Assembly (NCBI RefSeq): GCF_013131805.1
Contig: NZ_JABJRC010000002.1
Span: 248,001 to 312,000, forward strand
Origin: Kribbella sandramycini
Lineage (GTDB): Bacteria > Actinomycetota > Actinomycetes > Propionibacteriales > Kribbellaceae
Length of the DNA stretch: 64,000 nucleotides
Direction: 5' to 3'
Notes under the pieces: generated by a model
The model's database searches: none
Told to the model about the DNA's origin: nothing
The model's input: the letters and a program-made list of their open reading frames with translations, nothing else
Translations under genes and position numbers: made by a program
Shown: piece after piece, positions 22,165 to 30,440 of the stretch
How the letters are laid out: every line of letters starts with the position of its first letter
Numbering within the stretch: the stretch's first letter is position 1

Positions 22165-23832
22165 ATGCCGGAATCTGCCGACGCGGCCGTCGCCGAGATC
22201 CTCGTCCGGTACCGGACGCCGGGGGAGCGGATCGCGGCGCTCGGCCGCAGCGCAGAGCTGACGTACGGCGTTGATCCGCGGACCGACGAAGAGGTCGAGA
22301 TCACCACGGCCGCGGCGTACCTGCAGGCGGCGAAGCAGGGCTGGCGCGCCGAGCTGGCCAGCCGCGCGGCGGGGAACGCGCCGAAGCGGCCGGGCTGGGA
22401 GGCCTTCCAGCAGGAGATGGACGCGTTCGCCCCGGAGGATCCGCGCACCGAAGAGGTGTGGTTCCTGCAGGAGAGCCAGGGGTATCAGGTCACCGGGCGG
22501 AATCGCGACGAGCTGGCCGCGCTCGGCGCCGCCCGCGAGCAGGTGCCGGCCGACGACCCGCAACAGTTGCTCGGGTTCACCTATCAGCGCGACACGATGT
22601 ACGCGATCCGGCCCGAGGGCGCGATCTCGCGGCACGTCGGGACATTCGATGCGACGGCTCCGGCCGAGCGCTGGACCGGCGGTGTGGTCCGGGTCCAGGC
22701 GGACGGCGAGGAGCTGCGGCTGCGGCTCGACGCGGTGGCCGCGGATGGGGCACTGCGCGGGAGCGTCGTCGAAGGGCCGGTCAGCAATCGCGGGCTCGCG
22801 GTCGGCTCGGCGGTCGAGTTGCGGCGCGACGCGAACGGCGTACTGACGATCGACAGCGGCGCCCGGCGCGAGCAGCTCGCGGAGTGGACGGGGTCCTTCG
22901 AGACGGCCGGCTATCACCAAGGGCGGACCAGGCTGAACGAAGGCGCGGGGATGCATGTGCCCGGCGCCGGTACGCCGGAGGCTCGGAACCGCGGCGGCCG
23001 CTACCCGACCGATGACGCGATGTTCGAGCAGATCCGGGCGCGTTTCCGCAATGTCGACGACCCCGAGCACGGGTACGCGCGGACGCTCGGCCCGGCCCGG
23101 ACGCCGCTGAACGTCGAGGCGACCGGGTGGGAGATCGTCGTCCCGGCCTATCGGCGGCTCGGCGGCGATGCGTTGTTCTTCGAGGCGGAGCACGCGGAGC
23201 GGGCGGCCTACCGGCCGGAGCTGCCGGTGCCGGCCACGGTCGACGTCGAGAATCCGAACTGGTTCAACGAGGTCTCGAACGCGCTACCGGATCGCTTCGT
23301 CGGCGGACGGTCGAGCAGCGCGACGCTCTACATGACCGCGGCCACCATGCTGGTGCACGAGGGCAAGCTCTCGCAGGACGAGGCGTCGGAGCTGATGGCC
23401 TTCACCGCCGCCGACATGGTGGTGAGCGGCGAGCACAGCCTGCCCGAATGTCTGGCGCCGATGACGATGGCCGCCTCGGCGTCCCAGCCATGGCAGGGCA
23501 CCGAGCTCAACCTGGCCAAGGAGACGCCCGCGCTGACGACCTGGATGCAGCTGGTCGGGCCGGAGGCCAAGCAGGGGATGCGTGCCGAGACGCAGACGGC
23601 GTTGCTGAAGGTGCTGGAGAACCCGGCGCCGGATCCCAAGCTGGTAAGGAACCTGGCCATGGTGCTCAAGGCAACTGAACCGGCGGAGCGCTCGCCGGGC
23701 GACGAGCAGTTGGCGCATGCATTCCGGGCCGGGCTGAATCCGGTGGCCGCGAAGCCTCAACAGGTGGCTGCCGCCACGGGCGAACGGCCCCGGACCACGG
23801 CCGTCGTCCGGGACGCCGGCCGCGACCGGTAG
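22165..23832 (+). CDS. Hypothetical 555-residue protein
   Basis: A soluble 555-residue protein with no signal peptide, membrane helix or motif I know. The first third is charged and helical, residues about 130-260 look beta-rich (GGVVRVQADGEELRLRLDAV), and the C-terminal half contains SSSATLYMTAATMLVHEGKLSQDEASELMAFTAADMVVSGEHSLPECL, a helical region that might be a catalytic or binding core. Low-complexity tail. It forms a two-gene unit with the 72-residue gene and ends in a hairpin that overlaps its stop codon. Divergent from the van operon; no evidence links them. Confidence 0.65.
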   Translation: MPESADAAVAEILVRYRTPGERIAALGRSAELTYGVDPRTDEEVEITTAAAYLQAAKQGWRAELASRAAGNAPKRPGWEAFQQEMDAFAPEDPRTEEVWFLQESQGYQVTGRNRDELAALGAAREQVPADDPQQLLGFTYQRDTMYAIRPEGAISRHVGTFDATAPAERWTGGVVRVQADGEELRLRLDAVAADGALRGSVVEGPVSNRGLAVGSAVELRRDANGVLTIDSGARREQLAEWTGSFETAGYHQGRTRLNEGAGMHVPGAGTPEARNRGGRYPTDDAMFEQIRARFRNVDDPEHGYARTLGPARTPLNVEATGWEIVVPAYRRLGGDALFFEAEHAERAAYRPELPVPATVDVENPNWFNEVSNALPDRFVGGRSSSATLYMTAATMLVHEGKLSQDEASELMAFTAADMVVSGEHSLPECLAPMTMAASASQPWQGTELNLAKETPALTTWMQLVGPEAKQGMRAETQTALLKVLENPAPDPKLVRNLAMVLKATEPAERSPGDEQLAHAFRAGLNPVAAKPQQVAAATGERPRTTAVVRDAGRDR

Positions 23833-23866
23833 GGCCCACGCTCTGCGGAGCGCGAGCCCTACCGGT
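23825..23866. terminator. Bidirectional hairpin terminator overlapping a stop codon
   Basis: A perfect 11-bp inverted repeat (ACCGGTAGGGC and complement) with a nested CGCTC/GAGCG stem inside. It serves the plus-strand 555-residue gene, whose TAG (23830-23832) lies in the left arm, and the convergent secreted-protein gene ending at 23872. Confidence 0.85.
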
Positions 23867-23871
23867 GTTGC

Positions 23872-24939
23872 TCAGTGGATCGAGTTCGCGCTGACGGTGA
23901 AGCCGGTGTCGACCGGTGCCCCGGCGTTCGTGAAGCAGTTGACGTCACGGACGTACAGATCCGGGCCGGAGGTGCTGTTGGTCCAGAAGGTGTTCAGGCC
24001 GCAGAAGTGCGAGTTCGACCCGTGGGCCGTCACCTGGACGGTGTTCGGGGTGTACGCGATCCGCGGGAACGTGATCAGCGACAACCCGAGGCCGGCCGGC
24101 ATCAGCGTGTTCGCGCCGAGACCCATGACCGAGTTCAGGTTGGTCGAGGCCGGGCCGACGGGCGGCAGGTTGAGGAAGTACCCGTAGTACTTGGGCGGTA
24201 TGGCGGCGCCGTACAGGGAGACCTTGTACTGGTAGGTCAGCGTGAAGCGCGTGTTCAGCGGCGCGCCGGCGGCGTTCCAGCAGAGTACGTTGACGGTCTG
24301 GCCGGCGCCGCTGGAGACCCAGTTGCGGATCTTGCAGCGTGCGCCTTGCTGCGGGTTCACCGCGGTGGCCTGCAGGCTGCCGTCCAAGGTGCCGCCGGCA
24401 ACGAGCCCGGGGAACTTGACCTGGTACGCGCCGACCCCCATCGGGGTCGAGGTGTTCGGGGCGCCGGTCGAGTTGTACTGGCTGACCAGGGCGCCGTTCG
24501 GCTGGGAGTCGACGTACCCGTACGGGCCGGGCGCCGGGCCGCCGGACGCGCTGACGAAGAAGGCCGCGAAACTCGTCACGTCCAGCGCGCCGCCGGCGCG
24601 GTAGCAGCGGATGTTGACGATCTCGTCGGCCCCGGACGGGAACCAGTTCACGGCCTGGCACCAGTGCGGCGCGTTGTGGATCGCGGTCACGTGGACGACG
24701 CCGCCGGGCGCGGCCTGGCCGGCCAGTTTGACCTGGTACTGGCCGACGCCGGTCGGCGTAACGGTGCTCGGCGCCGGCCAGGTGCCGGTCGGAACGACGG
24801 CGCCGGCGGTCTGGTTCCACAGCACCCAGCCCTTCCGGTCCGGGACGGCGGCGTCGGCTGCGGTCTGCGCAACGGTGAGGAAGGTCGCCAGCATCAACAG
24901 ACAAGCGAGGAGGCGGGCAGGCAAGGACAGTCGTAGCAT
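23872..24939 (-). CDS. Secreted protein with three cysteine-paired repeats
   Basis: A 355-residue exported protein with a signal peptide of about 30 residues ending DAA. The mature part consists of three repeats of about 100 residues. Each has a strand such as GQYQVKLAG or GAYQVKFPG, then a Cys (HWCQAVNW, ARCKIRNW, HFCGLNTF) and a second Cys about 17-22 residues later (NIRCYRAGG, NVLCWNAAG, DVNCFTNAG) followed by a short F-rich strand. The pairs probably form one disulphide per repeat. No known family comes to mind; a binding or surface protein is plausible. RBS GGGGGGAA. Two palindromic elements lie upstream. Confidence 0.75.
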   Translation of the reverse strand: MLRLSLPARLLACLLMLATFLTVAQTAADAAVPDRKGWVLWNQTAGAVVPTGTWPAPSTVTPTGVGQYQVKLAGQAAPGGVVHVTAIHNAPHWCQAVNWFPSGADEIVNIRCYRAGGALDVTSFAAFFVSASGGPAPGPYGYVDSQPNGALVSQYNSTGAPNTSTPMGVGAYQVKFPGLVAGGTLDGSLQATAVNPQQGARCKIRNWVSSGAGQTVNVLCWNAAGAPLNTRFTLTYQYKVSLYGAAIPPKYYGYFLNLPPVGPASTNLNSVMGLGANTLMPAGLGLSLITFPRIAYTPNTVQVTAHGSNSHFCGLNTFWTNSTSGPDLYVRDVNCFTNAGAPVDTGFTVSANSIH

Positions 24940-25002
24940 CGGATTCCCCCCTTTAAGGAAATATCCCTTAGGAACGATTACTGGGGGAATGCAAACATGT
25001 GC

Positions 25003-25027
25003 GGTGAGCTATTGGCAATAGCCCACC
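25003..25027. promoter_or_regulatory. Long inverted repeat upstream of the triple-repeat secreted protein
   Basis: GCTATTGGCAATAGC is a perfect 7-1-7 inverted repeat at 25008-25022, flanked by GGTG and CACC so that the symmetry extends to 25 bp with one mismatch pair. It lies 64 bp upstream of the ATG at 24939, in an AT-rich island, a good operator position. The regulator is unknown. Confidence 0.55.
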
Positions 25028-25044
25028 GTAATGTCTTGTGTACA

Positions 25045-25078
25045 GAGCGTTTGATTTAGTTGCCTGATGCAAACGCTC
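25045..25078 (-). terminator. Hairpin terminator of the secreted DUF5829-like gene
   Basis: Perfect 9-bp inverted repeat, GAGCGTTTG and complement, with a 16-nt loop, 6 bp past the minus-strand stop codon at 25085. Confidence 0.65.
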
Positions 25079-25084
25079 GTTCCG

Positions 25085-25963
25085 TCAGCGGAAATTCCAT
25101 TCGGCCCGCGGCCCCGGCCCGACGGTCAGCGTCGAGTTCCCGATCTGCTCGGCGTGCCGCGGCGTGCCCCGATTCAGCCGGAACTCCAGCTGTTTCAGCC
25201 CGGCCTGCGCCCGCTCGACCCGATCCAGCCGGATCGTGGTGAAGTCGCTCTGGGCAACGATCCCGCCGGGCGTCTCCCGCACCGCGAACCCGCCGGCCCG
25301 CAGCAGTGGCACGGTATTGGCCAGATCGCGAGCGGTCACCCCGATCCGGATGCCGGTCACATCCCGCATCAGGTGCTCGCGGTAGGCATCGGGCAGGTAG
25401 CGCTCCCGGCTCAGATCGCCCTCGTACGCCGCGGGCTCGGTCTGGCTGCGCGGATCGGCGAAGTACGACGGCTTGTACTCCATCGACCAGGCCCCGAACG
25501 CGTCGTACGTCGTGGCCGCGAAGATCGCCTGGAACCACGGCACCGGGACGCCGTCGCCGAAGTCACGCGTCTGCTCGTAGACGAACGGCTCCACCCCGGC
25601 CGCACTCAACCGGCGCAACACCTTCGCGTTACCGCCCGCGCGATCCGTCGAGATCGCCAGCCCGGCCGAACCCTCCTCGGCGTCCTGCCCCGGCAGGTCC
25701 CCGGCCCCGAACAGCTCGAGATAGGTCTCCCGGCCCTTCAGATACCGCCCGGTCCAGGTCTGGCCGCCGCCGGTCGTCGTCCGCACCTCGAAATTCGCGA
25801 ACCACCGCAGATACTCCGAATGCTCGATCGCATCCGCGGTCTCCTTGTCCAGCACGCCGTACGCGTGGTTGTAATAGGTCGTCGGCCCGCCGCCGGCCTG
25901 CGCCGTCGAAGGCACCGCCAGCACCGCGACCACGAACGCGATCAAGAGTGTCAGTCTGCGCAT
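25085..25963 (-). CDS. Secreted protein of unknown function (DUF5829-like)
   Basis: A 292-residue exported protein; the ATG at 25963 begins a signal peptide (MRRLTLLIAFVVAVLAV ... AQA). The mature start TTYYNHAYGVLDKETADAIEHSEYLR is what I associate with DUF5829 proteins, which may be distantly related to the glyoxalase/VOC fold (two halves: an N-terminal part to about residue 150 and a second with IRIGVTARDLANTVPLLRAGGF). No enzymatic residues can be named. It is divergent from terC over an 82-bp gap. The family label rests on memory of the motif. Confidence 0.72.
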   Translation of the reverse strand: MRRLTLLIAFVVAVLAVPSTAQAGGGPTTYYNHAYGVLDKETADAIEHSEYLRWFANFEVRTTTGGGQTWTGRYLKGRETYLELFGAGDLPGQDAEEGSAGLAISTDRAGGNAKVLRRLSAAGVEPFVYEQTRDFGDGVPVPWFQAIFAATTYDAFGAWSMEYKPSYFADPRSQTEPAAYEGDLSRERYLPDAYREHLMRDVTGIRIGVTARDLANTVPLLRAGGFAVRETPGGIVAQSDFTTIRLDRVERAQAGLKQLEFRLNRGTPRHAEQIGNSTLTVGPGPRAEWNFR

Positions 25964-26045
25964 GCCCGTGACAGTAGGCGACGCCACCGACAGAAAGTCG
26001 CCCAATGGCCGCTTCATGTCAGGTGCGTCCCGCTACGCTGGCGGC

Positions 26046-27047
26046 ATGTTCGAGATCAGCGGGTTGACCTGGATCCTGACCATCGGGCTGATTGTGCTGC
26101 TGCTGGCTGTCGATCTGGTGAGTGCCGCGGTGCGGCCGCATCGGGTCGGGTTCCGGGAGGCGGCGGCCTGGTCGGTGTTCTACGTCCTCGTGGCGGTTGC
26201 CTTCGGCATCTGGTTCATGAGCGCGTACGGCGGGTCGTACGGAGCGGAGTACTTCGCCGGGTACGTGGTGGAGAAGAGTCTGTCGGTCGACAACCTGTTC
26301 GTGTTCGTGATCATCATGACCACGTTCGCGGTGCCGGAGGAGCATCAGCACAAGGTGCTGACGTTCGGGATCGTGCTGGCGCTGGTGATGCGGGCGATCT
26401 TCATCGCGGTCGGGGCGACGCTGTTGTCACTGTTCTCGTTCATGTTCCTGATCTTCGGGCTGTTGCTGCTGTACACGGCGGTCCAGCTGTTCCGGCACCG
26501 CAACGAGGATCCGGATGTCGAGAACAACGTGATCGTCAAGACCGCGCGGCGGGTGCTGCCGGTGACCGAGGAGTACGTCGGGGGCAAGCTGGTCACCCGG
26601 ATCGACGGGCGCCGGTTCGTGACGCCGTTGTTCGTCGTGCTGGTCGCGATCGGCGGCGTCGACCTGCTGTTCGCGCTGGACTCGATCCCGGCCGTCTTCG
26701 GCGTCACCGAGGAGCCGTACATCGTGTTCACCGCGAACGCATTCGCGCTGCTCGGCCTGCGGGCGCTGTTCTTCCTGGTCAAGGGCCTGCTCGACCGGCT
26801 CGTCTACCTCTCGGCCGGGCTGGCGATCATCCTGGCGTTCATCGGCGTGAAGCTGATCCTGCACTGGGCGCACGTCGACATCCACAAGAGCGTGCCCGAG
26901 GTGTCGACGCCGGTCAGCCTCGGCGTGATCATCGGCATTCTGGTCGTCGTGATCGTTGCGAGCCTGGTCAAGACCAGCCGCGACCCCGACGCCAAGGCGC
27001 ACGCCGGCTCGCTCCGCGGCCACTCCGCCGACCGCGGCCAGTCCTAA
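26046..27047 (+). CDS. TerC-family integral membrane protein
   Basis: A 333-residue membrane protein with about eight or nine hydrophobic segments. The two TerC signature regions with acidic residues inside the membrane are present: VEKSLSVDNLFVFVIIM and DLLFALDSIPAVFGVTEEPYIVFTANAFALLGLRALFF. The family is linked to tellurite resistance and, in several bacteria, manganese export or metal loading of exoenzymes. No metal-responsive riboswitch is visible upstream. ATG 26046 is chosen because the longer frame runs into the divergent gene. Its stop overlaps the convergent tetR stop (CTAA). Confidence 0.92.
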   Translation: MFEISGLTWILTIGLIVLLLAVDLVSAAVRPHRVGFREAAAWSVFYVLVAVAFGIWFMSAYGGSYGAEYFAGYVVEKSLSVDNLFVFVIIMTTFAVPEEHQHKVLTFGIVLALVMRAIFIAVGATLLSLFSFMFLIFGLLLLYTAVQLFRHRNEDPDVENNVIVKTARRVLPVTEEYVGGKLVTRIDGRRFVTPLFVVLVAIGGVDLLFALDSIPAVFGVTEEPYIVFTANAFALLGLRALFFLVKGLLDRLVYLSAGLAIILAFIGVKLILHWAHVDIHKSVPEVSTPVSLGVIIGILVVVIVASLVKTSRDPDAKAHAGSLRGHSADRGQS

Positions 27048-27679
27048 CGGGTGATCGCCGCCAGGATGACCGCCTTGGCCTCGGCGGCGATCTCCGCGGG
27101 CGGGTAGTGCGCGGCATGCGCCTGCCACTCGCGGAGCAGACCGGTGATCGCGCCGACCAGCGCGATCGCCGTCAGGTGGAAGTCGCGCCGCGGCGCCGTC
27201 CCGCTCGCGGCGGCCTGGTCGGCCTCCTGCTCGATCAGCGCGCTCCAGCGGCCGACCCACTCCTCGTGCTGCCGCTCGAGCGCCGGGCTGACGCCGACGG
27301 CTTCGACATAGTTCAGCCGGGGGAGCCGCGGATCGGACATCACCGCGGCCATGAACACATCGACCAATAGCCCGACCCGGGCCTGGACGTCGACGACGTC
27401 GAGCGCGGTCAGCGCCTGGCTGACATGGTCGTACGCGAGCTGGTTGGTGCGCGAGTGCAGCGCGAGGAGCAGTTGCTCCTTGGTGTCGAACTCCTGGTAG
27501 AAGCCCCGGTTCGACATCCCGGCCGCCGCGCACAGCTCGGTGATCTTCGTCTGCTGGTAGCCCACCGAGGTGAACAACTCGACCCCAGCCGCCAGCAGCC
27601 GGTCGCGGCGCTCGGCGCGGCGCCGGGTCAGCGGGACGCCGCCGTAACTGCGCTCCGGATCTCCCGCCGCACGAGCCAT
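27044..27679 (-). CDS. TetR-family transcriptional regulator
   Basis: A 211-residue regulator. The N-terminal HTH is RRDRLLAAGVELFTSVGYQQTKITELCAAAGMSNRGFYQEFDTKEQLL; the C-terminal ligand domain is helical. ATG 27679 is chosen over GTG 27685. It is divergent from an acyl-CoA ligase gene with an inverted repeat in the 69-bp gap, which suggests a fatty-acid-metabolism repressor that responds to acyl-CoA; this is inference from context. Confidence 0.9.
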   Translation of the reverse strand: MARAAGDPERSYGGVPLTRRRAERRDRLLAAGVELFTSVGYQQTKITELCAAAGMSNRGFYQEFDTKEQLLLALHSRTNQLAYDHVSQALTALDVVDVQARVGLLVDVFMAAVMSDPRLPRLNYVEAVGVSPALERQHEEWVGRWSALIEQEADQAAASGTAPRRDFHLTAIALVGAITGLLREWQAHAAHYPPAEIAAEAKAVILAAITR

Positions 27680-27705
27680 TGCCACAGCCTACCGCCGTCC
27701 CTATA

Positions 27706-27731
27706 TTCGGTAATCCAAATTACCATCCGAA
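27706..27731. promoter_or_regulatory. Inverted-repeat operator between tetR and the acyl-CoA ligase gene
   Basis: GGTAAT-CCAA-ATTACC (27709-27724) is a perfect 6-4-6 inverted repeat; the outer TTCGG and CCGAA continue the symmetry with a 2-nt offset. Position in the divergent gap fits a TetR dimer site that regulates both genes. Confidence 0.6.
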
Positions 27732-27748
27732 GGAGTGGGGAGGGACGG

Positions 27749-29575
27749 ATGCCGCCGACCACCGATCAGGGCACGGTCCTGAGCCTGGTTCGCCGGAACG
27801 CGGCCGAGTACGGCGACGTGCCGGCGATCGTCGACGGCGAGCGGCTGCTGACCTGGGCCGAGTACGAACGGCAGGCGGCGGCGATCGCGGTGGTGCTCCT
27901 TGATCTCGGGGTCGTGGCCGGTGAGGTGGTCGGGTTGCAGATGGCGAACCGGGCCGAGCACGTGCTCACGGATATCGGCGCGATGCTGGCCGGAGCGACG
28001 CCGACGTCGTACTACAACACGCTCGCACCTGACCAGCTTGCTTATGTGGCTGCGGATTCGGCGTGCACGGTCTGCATCGTGGACGCCGAGTTCCTGCCGG
28101 CCTGGTTGGCGATCCGGGACCGGTTGCCGGCGTTGCGGACGATTGTCGTCGTCGGGCCAGGCCCCGCGCCGACCGGCGTGCTGTCCTTCGAGGTGCTCAC
28201 CGCGGCCGCGCTGGGTTCGCTGCCGGATCGGATCGACGAGGTGCGTCGGACGGCCGCGCAGGTCGGGCCGGATGACGCGGCCACCATCGTCTACACCTCG
28301 GGGACGACGGGGCCGCCGAAGGGCACGATCGTCACGCACGCCGGGATCCGGACCGTGCTGGACGGCGTCCTGGCGCGCGTCGCCGAGGATCTGGACGGAC
28401 TGCCGGAGCCCGGGCGGCGGCAGGTCTCATACCTGCCGCTCGCGCATCTGGCCGAGCGGACGATCACCCACTATCTGGGGTGTGCGCTCATCTCGACCGT
28501 CACGTACGTGCGCGATCTGCGCGCGCTGGCCGATGAGCTGCCGAAGATCCGCCCGCATGTCTTCCTCGCCGTCCCGAGAGTCTGGGAGAAGCTGCTCGGC
28601 GCGGTCACCGAGCGCGCGGTCAGCGAGCCCGTGCGCTGGCGACGGAACCTGATCGAGCGGGCGATCGCCGTCGCCAGGCAGGTAGGCGCTGGCCGATTCG
28701 GCGTCGCCAAGGTCGGGTGGAGGACGCGGCTGCAGCACGCGCTCTTCGAGCGGCTGATCTATTGGCGGATTCGAGTCGCCATGGGTCTGGACGACCTCGT
28801 CGTCGCGGTCAGTGGCGCGGCGCCGATCGCGCCCGATGTCCTGGTCTTCTTCCGCGGCCTCGGCGTCACGATCGTCGAGGCCTACGGGATGACCGAGACC
28901 TCCGCCGTCCTCACGCTGAACTCGCTGCGCGCACCCCGGCTCGGGACCGTCGGCCCGGCGCTGGCCGGGGTCGAGCTGCGACTCGCGGACGACGGTGAGC
29001 TGCTGGCCCGCGGCCGGATCATCTCGCCCGGCTACCTGAATCGGCCGGAGGCCACTGCCGACACCTTCGTCGACGGCTGGCTGCGTACCGGCGACCTCGG
29101 CCGCTTCGATGCCCAAGGCAACTTGTCGATCATCGGCCGGAAGAAGGAGCTGATCATCAATGCCGCCGGCAAGAACATCTCGGCTGCGAACGTCGAGCAA
29201 GCCGTGTCGTCGGCGTCCGAACTGGTCGGATCGGTCTACGTCCACGGCGACAACCGGCCGTACCTGGTCGCCCTGATCACCCTGGATCCGGATTGGCAGC
29301 GGTGGTGTGCGGCCCGCGGCATCGCCGTCGGCAGCCCGGCCGAGGCCGCCGCGGACGCCGCCGTCCGCGCCGAGATCGATCGCGCGGTCCGCGCCGGCAA
29401 CGAACACCTGTCCCGCGTCGAGCAGGTCAAACGCTGGACCCTTCTCGACACCCTGTGGGACAGCGGCACCGGCGAGCTCACCCCGACCCTCAAACTCAAA
29501 CGAGCCGTCGTCCGGGACAAGTACGCGCACTCGCTCGAGACCCTCTACGACGCGACGGCCGATCAGGTCCGCTAG
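27749..29575 (+). CDS. Long-chain fatty-acyl-CoA ligase (FadD15-like)
   Basis: A 608-residue adenylate-forming enzyme that activates fatty acids to acyl-CoA via acyl-AMP. Motifs in order: P-loop-like TIVYTSGTTGPPKG, the A5 region EAYGMTETSAV, GWLRTGDLGRFDAQGN (A7), and the RKKELIINAAGKNIS hinge/A8 with the FadD15-type AAGKN. Long-chain specificity is inferred from similarity to FadD15/ACSL-type proteins (the LAHLAERTITHYLG and VFLAVPRVWEKL blocks are typical). ATG 27749 lies after GGAGGGA. Probably repressed by the divergent TetR protein. Confidence 0.93.
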   Translation: MPPTTDQGTVLSLVRRNAAEYGDVPAIVDGERLLTWAEYERQAAAIAVVLLDLGVVAGEVVGLQMANRAEHVLTDIGAMLAGATPTSYYNTLAPDQLAYVAADSACTVCIVDAEFLPAWLAIRDRLPALRTIVVVGPGPAPTGVLSFEVLTAAALGSLPDRIDEVRRTAAQVGPDDAATIVYTSGTTGPPKGTIVTHAGIRTVLDGVLARVAEDLDGLPEPGRRQVSYLPLAHLAERTITHYLGCALISTVTYVRDLRALADELPKIRPHVFLAVPRVWEKLLGAVTERAVSEPVRWRRNLIERAIAVARQVGAGRFGVAKVGWRTRLQHALFERLIYWRIRVAMGLDDLVVAVSGAAPIAPDVLVFFRGLGVTIVEAYGMTETSAVLTLNSLRAPRLGTVGPALAGVELRLADDGELLARGRIISPGYLNRPEATADTFVDGWLRTGDLGRFDAQGNLSIIGRKKELIINAAGKNISAANVEQAVSSASELVGSVYVHGDNRPYLVALITLDPDWQRWCAARGIAVGSPAEAAADAAVRAEIDRAVRAGNEHLSRVEQVKRWTLLDTLWDSGTGELTPTLKLKRAVVRDKYAHSLETLYDATADQVR

Positions 29576-29680
29576 GTATTTGCTCGGGGTGCCGCGGCGG
29601 CCGGCAGTTGGTGGCCGGGCGTGTCGGGGCAGTCGCGGCGTATCGTCCGAACCGGATGACGGGCTGCGGAGGGAGTGCTG

Positions 29681-30214
29681 GTGGCTACTGATTTTCAGCG
29701 CCGGAAGATTGCCGGGGTGTTCGCGGCAATGGATGCCGATGGCAACGGTTATCTGGACGAGGGCGACTTCGAAGCGCTGACCGCCCGCTGGGTCGGGTTA
29801 CGCGGCTGGGAGCCCGGGAGCGCGGACTACGAGCGGATGCGGGCGATCATGATGGGCTGGTGGTCGGCGGTCGCGGCGTTGTCGGGGGCCGAGCGCGCCG
29901 ATCGGGTCTCGCTGGACGAGCTGATGAACGTCGTCGACCAGCTGCCGGCGATGGACGACGCCGTCTACGCGACCGCGGACGCGATGTTCGACGCGATCGA
30001 CGAGAACGGCGACGACCGGATCGCGCTGACGGAGCACAAACAGGTCGTGTACGCCTGGAAGGGCTCGAGTGACGGGATCGAGGAGGTGTTCCCGCAGCTC
30101 GACCTGAACGGCGACGGCCAGTTGTCGCGGAGCGAGTTCCGCGACCTGTGGGCCGACTTCTGGCGCGGCAACGACCCCGCCGCGCCCTCGCAGTGGGTTT
30201 TCGGACGCTACTAG
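29681..30214 (+). CDS. EF-hand calcium-binding protein (calerythrin-like)
   Basis: A 177-residue cytoplasmic protein with three intact EF-hand loops: DADGNGYLDEGDF, DENGDDRIALTEH and DLNGDGQLSRSEF; a fourth near LSGAERADRVSLDEL is degenerate. The order (hand 1, degenerate 2, hands 3 and 4) is that of calerythrin-type calcium sensors or buffers of actinomycetes. GTG 29681 is preferred because GGAGGGAG lies at good spacing; GTG 29675 is an alternative. The stop TAG shares CTAG (30211-30214) with the stop of a decayed gene on the other strand. Confidence 0.9.
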   Translation: MATDFQRRKIAGVFAAMDADGNGYLDEGDFEALTARWVGLRGWEPGSADYERMRAIMMGWWSAVAALSGAERADRVSLDELMNVVDQLPAMDDAVYATADAMFDAIDENGDDRIALTEHKQVVYAWKGSSDGIEEVFPQLDLNGDGQLSRSEFRDLWADFWRGNDPAAPSQWVFGRY

Positions 30215-30419
30215 GAGCCGTACGTCCGAAGCGGCCGCACGGGGACTGTGACAGCAGAGAAGATCTCCCGCAGCAGCACGCGCAGGCGCTCGGCGTCGAT
30301 CCCGGCGTACGGGGTCGTCGGGGCCGATCAGCTCGGCGTCGCCCTCGGCGGTCACCCAGCGCCACCCGGAGCGAACGGTCAGGCTGAGCCGGCCACCGGG
30401 CCGGATCCGGTCCGAAATT
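30211..30419 (-). pseudogene. Decayed PPOX-class F420-dependent enzyme remnant
   Basis: On the minus strand, two frames together recover the tail of a pyridoxamine-oxidase-fold F420 enzyme: RPGGRLSLTVRSGWRWVTAEG then DAELIGPDDP in one frame, and after a frameshift near 30310 AGIDAERLRVLLREIFSA and a final RPLRTYGS in another. About 30 residues that relatives have between REIF and the last strand are missing, and nothing corresponds to the N-terminus. This looks like a pseudogene eroded by truncation, frameshift and internal deletion. It explains the 226-bp gap between the EF-hand and lipoprotein genes. Family assignment is from motif memory. Confidence 0.6.
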
Positions 30420-30436
30420 AGGGCAGGCTAACCTCA
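30418..30436 (+). promoter_or_regulatory. DtxR/IdeR-type iron box
   Basis: TTAGGGCAGGCTAACCTCA matches the 19-bp actinobacterial iron-regulator consensus (TTAGGTTAGGCTAACCTAA) at 16 positions and ends 4 bp before the ATG of the iron lipoprotein gene. Iron-dependent repression is predicted. Confidence 0.75.
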
Positions 30437-30440
30437 AGGC

